Source of the DNA: Paramylibacter ulvae
Lineage (GTDB): Bacteria > Pseudomonadota > Alphaproteobacteria > Rhodobacterales > Rhodobacteraceae
Assembly (NCBI RefSeq): GCF_014652655.1
Contig: NZ_BMZF01000001.1
Coordinates: 496,001-560,000, forward strand
DNA length: 64,000 nt
Direction: 5' to 3'
Shown here: in pieces, positions 62,943-64,000 of the stretch
Position numbering within the stretch: the stretch's first letter is position 1
Layout: the number at the start of each line of letters is the position of its first letter
The notes under the pieces: generated by a model
Databases searched by the model: none
The model's input: the letters and a program-made list of their open reading frames with translations, nothing else
What the model was told of the DNA's origin: nothing
Made by a program: the position numbers and the translations under genes

Positions 62943-63917
62943 TTATTCGCAGGCGTAACTCACACCGTTTGCGGTATCAATTTTCCGGATCACTTCCCAG
63001 AATTCCTGATACGTCATCTCAAGGAATTGACCTTCGTTTGATTTTTCAAACTCGGCCTGAAGAGACGTCCCATCCCATTCAAAATTCAAGAACGCATTGC
63101 GGATCTTATCTTTTAAATCTTGGGTCAAGTTATGCGCCGTTCCAAATCCGGTGGTCGGAAATGTCTGTGATTTGTAAATTGTCACAACTTGTTCTGGTTT
63201 GATCACATCACGGCTGATCATCCGTGCTTTGACCGAATTCGCGATAGAGGCAGCCATGTAATCTTTGTTTGCAACGCCAAGAATGGAATTGTCATGTTTG
63301 CCAGAATACACTGGTTCAAAATCGCGATCAGGAAGCAAATCGAAATCGCCCTTCAAGATGGCGCTTGGCGCTTTGAAGCCCGAATTTGACGTCGGAGAGG
63401 TGAATGCCAACTGCTTCCCCTTAAGGTCTTCGACTTTTTCAATGCCAGAACCTGGATAAGTAATGATTTCCATTTCGTACCCAAAATTACCGTCTTTTGA
63501 TGCCATGATGGTAAACGGATTGAAACCCGCACAATTAACAGCAAGCGGATTTGAACCCGTGTTGAAACCCGCAATATGTAGGCGGCCAGATCGCATTGCT
63601 TCGATCTGAGCAGCGTTACTTTGCACTGGGAAAAACACCACCGGTTTTCCCGTTTCATTTTCCAAATGCGTTAAGAAATCAGACCATGCAGCTTTGTAAA
63701 CGGCGGGGTCTTCTACTGGGGTGTAGGCAAAGATGAGCGTGTCTGGATCAACCTGATCCGCAGGATCAGTTGGCGTATCCGCAACAAGATCGCCATCCAA
63801 ATCACAGTATCGTTTATCCAAATCTCCGCGCGGACAATCTTGTGCTGTCGCAGCACCTGCCAACGAGAACGACAGCGCCACAGCAGCGCTCGTCAAAAGT
63901 GAGTTAAGTATTTTCAT
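62943..63917 (-). CDS. phnD: Phosphonate/phosphate-type substrate-binding protein PhnD
   Basis: 324 residues. Signal peptide ends A-T-A-Q (GGGAGGA ribosome site before the ATG). PhnD features: P-V-Q-S-N-A-A-Q-I-E-A-M-R-S-G-R, G-F-N-T-G-S, F-T-S-P-T-S-N-S-G-F (ligand loop). Ahead of the fold sits a calcium-repeat-like stretch D-L-D-G-D-L-V-A-D with two cysteines. The ligand could be a phosphonate, phosphite or phosphate ester. First gene of the operon. Confidence 0.9.
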   Translation of the reverse strand: MKILNSLLTSAAVALSFSLAGAATAQDCPRGDLDKRYCDLDGDLVADTPTDPADQVDPDTLIFAYTPVEDPAVYKAAWSDFLTHLENETGKPVVFFPVQSNAAQIEAMRSGRLHIAGFNTGSNPLAVNCAGFNPFTIMASKDGNFGYEMEIITYPGSGIEKVEDLKGKQLAFTSPTSNSGFKAPSAILKGDFDLLPDRDFEPVYSGKHDNSILGVANKDYMAASIANSVKARMISRDVIKPEQVVTIYKSQTFPTTGFGTAHNLTQDLKDKIRNAFLNFEWDGTSLQAEFEKSNEGQFLEMTYQEFWEVIRKIDTANGVSYACE

Positions 63918-64000
63918 TATGATATCCTCCCAAGAGGTTCATGTTAACTCTATCACTTAAATTTGCAAGGAAGCGATTACCCCCGCATCGGGTTAAGCTT
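63918..64000 (-). promoter_or_regulatory. Leader of phnD with ribosome binding site
   Basis: 83 bp to the window edge. GGGAGGA stands 8-9 nt before the phnD ATG. No match to a full Pho box (two CTGTCAT-like repeats) is visible, though more promoter may lie outside the window. Confidence 0.5.

Noticed and set aside
63918-64000. Pho box before phnD
   Set aside because: No tandem CTGTCAT-like repeats could be found in the bases available.

Overview
This window looks like chromosomal DNA of a marine-type alphaproteobacterium of the Rhodobacterales (roseobacter group). Reasons: a ccoNOQP-ccoGHIS-fnrL-hemN block under FNR-type sites, a nasTS/nrt/nir/nas nitrate assimilation operon, a VPLPA-CTERM protein, a CtrA-type site before Tad genes, and a DUF1523 protein. 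Base composition looks close to even, which is low for that group. The genus is a guess only (something Amylibacter-like). I saw no rRNA, tRNA, CRISPR array or insertion sequence.

Layout. 1-5168: end of a DedA-like gene, dsbB, a Tat-signal hypothetical, an HNH endonuclease, then a tight minus-strand run of esterase, alkA-type glycosylase, cobK and cbiD. 5262-8593: divergent cobA-cobB and an MFS carrier. 8658-12453: minus-strand operon cysS-cimA-squalene/phytoene-synthase-like. 12631-19548: scattered single genes (PEP-mutase-like, TPM protein, MttB-like, orphan DmsC-like anchor, VPLPA-CTERM protein, a possibly frameshifted exported protein, luciferase-like monooxygenase). 19545-29578: microaerobic respiration block, ccoGHIS and ccoNOQP on the minus strand, fnrL, and divergent hemN, with three FNR boxes. 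29739-43189: nitrate assimilation: nasT-nasS, a two-hairpin antiterminator leader, nrtA-nrtB-nrtCD, nirB-nirD-nasA, a TrpD-like gene and a siroheme synthase with a shortened methyltransferase end. 43776-45874: TadE and TadG proteins behind a CtrA-type box. 46054-52761: a six-gene module of mostly unknown function built around an AAA+ ATPase. 52940-57400: a small cytochrome c and a 1359-residue secreted/membrane protein with CxxCH and VWD motifs. 57405-63917: a phosphate-transporter relic, a Na/Pi cotransporter and a phnD-phnC-phnE-phnE-HAD operon.

How the parts work together. FnrL senses low oxygen and probably activates the cbb3 oxidase operon and its assembly operon from class II positions, with HemN supplying haem without oxygen. 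NasS/NasT sense nitrate; NasT should melt the leader terminator and allow nrt-nir-nas expression. Uptake is by an ABC importer, reduction by NasA then siroheme-dependent NirBD. CobA at 5262 is the only complete uroporphyrinogen methyltransferase here, so it may feed both cobalamin and siroheme, because the CysG-like protein of the nitrate operon lacks most of that domain.

The strongest candidates for something undescribed are the AAA+/coiled-coil/DUF1523 module (46054-52761) and the haem/VWD giant protein next to it. The best-resolved regulatory element is the NasT leader at 31520-31668.
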